A stretch of 64,000 nt of DNA from Cyanophora paradoxa (lineage: Eukaryota > Glaucocystophyceae > Cyanophorales > Cyanophoraceae): assembly GCA_004431415.1 (NCBI GenBank), contig QPMI01000561.1, forward strand, positions 1-64,000, written 5' to 3'. The position numbers and the translations under genes are program-made. The notes under the pieces were generated by a model. It was not told where the DNA came from. It saw only the letters and a list, made by a program, of their open reading frames with translations, and did no database searches. Of the stretch, positions 62,117-64,000 are shown one piece after another. Positions within the stretch are counted from its first letter, which is position 1. Every line of letters starts with the position of its first letter.

Positions 62117-64000
62117 ACTCCGTGTACTCCGTGTGCTTCAACCACAACGCATCGGCCGTGCTCGCAGCGGGTCCCGACTCGGTCGCTCGCCTCTGGCGCA
62201 TCAGCGACAGCTCAGTCCAAATGATGCTCAACCACACGCAATTCAGCGAAGTCCGGGCGGCCGCTATCTCGCCCGATGGCGCGTTGGCGGTGACAGGGAC
62301 GATGTCCGCGGAGGTCTGCATCTGGTCCCTCGCGAACGGATCGAAGCTACGTTCGCTTTTCAACCACACCAATGCTGTTTTGTCAGCGGCATTCTCTACA
62401 AGCGATGTATTCGCTACGGCTTCTGCGGACGCAACTGTCGTTTTGTGGTCCGCCTCCACAGGATCCGTGCTTCGTGTGCTGAGGGGCCACACGGACTGGG
62501 TCTACGGCATCGCGTTCATACCGCGCTCTGCAATGCTCGTCAGTGTCGCGAACAAGTTGGACAACCAGCGGATTCGGGTCTGGTCGAAAGACACCGGCGC
62601 TCAGCTCGGAGCTGTCAACAAGCTGCAGCTGTCAGATTCCGAAGGCGCAATGTACTCGGTCGCCGCTTCAAAGGATGGGTCGTTCTTTGTCACAAGCAGT
62701 GCGTAACAGCTTAAATTAGTGTTTCCAGTCGTGATGTGGTTGCCTTGCATCGGAAAAACTGACGACCCTGTGAGCGCAGGCGAGATGGGGAGGGTTCGTT
62801 TCTGGCACAGCTCGAATAAGTCAGAGATGACACAGGCTCGGCCGATCTCTACGCTCTCAGATCCCCTGTGGTCGGTCGCACTGTCTACAAACGCTTCGGC
62901 AAACAGCTCTTTCGTCGTTTCGGGAGCGGCGTCTGGGAATCTGAGCATCTGGAACCTGTCGCCACGTAAGGATCCCGTTTGACTTTTGACTTGCCCGCGT
63001 TTTTTTGAGGCGTCTGAGAGAGTCTCCGCGCTGCAGTGGCCCAGCTCGCTCCATCGCAGTCTTTCATCGACTGCGTCTCGTTTACTCTGCTCGAGGGAGA
63101 GCAGACGAATTGCACCTTCTTCCCCCGCACAGGCAATGGGGACCCACTGGAGGTTCAGTCGACAGCATTTAGTCTTCTCAGCACTAGCTCGGGCGCTGTG
63201 AGGGCGGTGTTTACGCCGGCGGAATGGCCAAGCCGCGTTTCAGCACTCCCTTTTTCCGTTCGATTTGCTCTGAACAGCACGGTATCCACAACCAACAGTG
63301 CAAGTATTGCGCTGATCCAGGGCTCATCGGGCATCCTCCCGCAAGTCTCGACGTCCCTTGGTTCGGCTTCTGTGGTCCTCGCTCGGACATTCAATGTGCT
63401 TCCACAGATACGGGCCGAAGAGGGGTATGCCTCCAAGTATGCGTCTTGATTATTTTAACCAATTGCGTGCTCGAATCAGGGCTTCTATGGTGTGCAGTCC
63501 GACCACACTGTATCTTTTGGTGCCCGCGACTTGCGTGTTTACGTCAGCCGTCAAGGTTTGTGTTTCGGCACTGCCTTGGTGCAGTAGATATTCCTGAACA
63601 TCGCGGCAGATAAATGCGAGCGAGGTTGAGATGCTTTTCAAAATGCTCAGCAAGCCCGTTGTGAAGCCGCTTGTGGGATTTACTGCAAACGAGTCCGCGG
63701 CCGTCATTTTCGATGTGTCTCCCCTTTCTCCCCTCCTCGACCCCAGCTTCGCGATGGGCAACCCGGCGCTGACGCGGTTCTGGTTCAACATCACCGCGCG
63801 GCTGTCCGTCAACATCGACGAGCTCCTCGGCCTCCCGGACGGCATTGTCGATGTCGCTATTCCCATCTTCCGATTCTGCGGCTGCACGGCCAACACGCTC
63901 GTGCCCTGGACCTCCGTCAACATAACGGTGAAGACAGGTCAGTCGCTGTCATTCAGGCAATCGATATCGTTTTGAAATCTGACTGAATTTGGTTACGCAG
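62117..64000 (+). pseudogene. Secreted WD40-repeat protein, remainder (continues past window)
   Basis: From the right duplication the frame resumes VYSVCFNHNASAVLAAGPDS, then WD blades ending VARLWRI, VCIWSL, VVLWSAS and IRVWSK. An intron (donor GTGCGTAAC near 62,698; acceptor GCAG near 62,800) leads to MGRVRFWHSS and LSIWNLSP. A second intron (from about 62,966 to 63,035) leads to beta-rich, Asn-Ser/Thr-rich sequence (SFIDCVSFTLLEGEQTNCTF, RFALNSTVSTTN). Further exons follow (for example 63,631 onward, KMLSKPVVKPLVGFTANESA). N-glycosylation sequons are frequent, as expected for an extracellular protein. Only the retrotransposon breaks the gene. Confidence 0.75.

Overview
The window is nuclear DNA of a GC-rich, intron-rich, photosynthetic single-celled eukaryote carrying a large AT-rich endogenous DNA virus. 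The host genes have many short introns, several of them GC-AG (for example 43,288-43,364 and 43,395-43,469). One host gene looks like a thylakoid-lumen TLP18.3/Psb32-type protein. Together these suggest an alga; a haptophyte or similar GC-rich lineage is plausible, but the window does not prove it.

Region 1 (about 1-17,700, AT-rich) is a Polinton/adintovirus-like element. Its intact part runs from a vertex (penton-like) protein, major capsid protein and packaging ATPase through a frameshifted structural-type gene and a chain of overlapping small ORFs. Then come, on the minus strand, a primase-SF3 helicase, a small protein and a zinc-finger/coiled-coil protein. A protein-primed type DNA polymerase B and a retroviral-type D,D(35)E integrase end the element. 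The leftmost 4.1 kb is decayed and holds a broken second vertex-like gene and broken tail-fibre-like repeats. The left terminus lies outside the window, and no terminal inverted repeat could be paired.

Region 2 (about 17,900-22,850) is a scrambled viral graveyard. Its first part (18.0-21.26 kb) is GC-rich and has TATA boxes beside GATCCTG/CAGGATC palindromes, a peptidase S74 (fibre chaperone) fragment and a fibre N-terminus on opposite strands. It passes into an AT-rich island (21.26-22.85 kb) with two tandem hairpins. These hairpins share sequence with one in the Polinton-like element at 9.07-9.16 kb, and a MITE-like inverted-repeat element ends the island.

Region 3 (about 22,900-45,400) is host gene space. 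It contains a coiled-coil protein (minus), an ANL acyl-CoA-synthetase-like protein with eroded catalytic motifs, the TLP18.3-like protein (minus), an OsmC-like gene, SYS1 (minus), a small NDUFA3-like protein, an unrecognised membrane protein (minus), a hormone-sensitive-lipase-type esterase and legumain.

Region 4 (45,374-50,192) is gene-poor and repeat-rich. Region 5 (50,193-64,000) is a secreted WD40-repeat gene whose second exon is interrupted by an 11.6-kb non-LTR retrotransposon (APE endonuclease, reverse transcriptase, RNase H) with an 18-bp target-site duplication. The WD40 gene continues past the window end.
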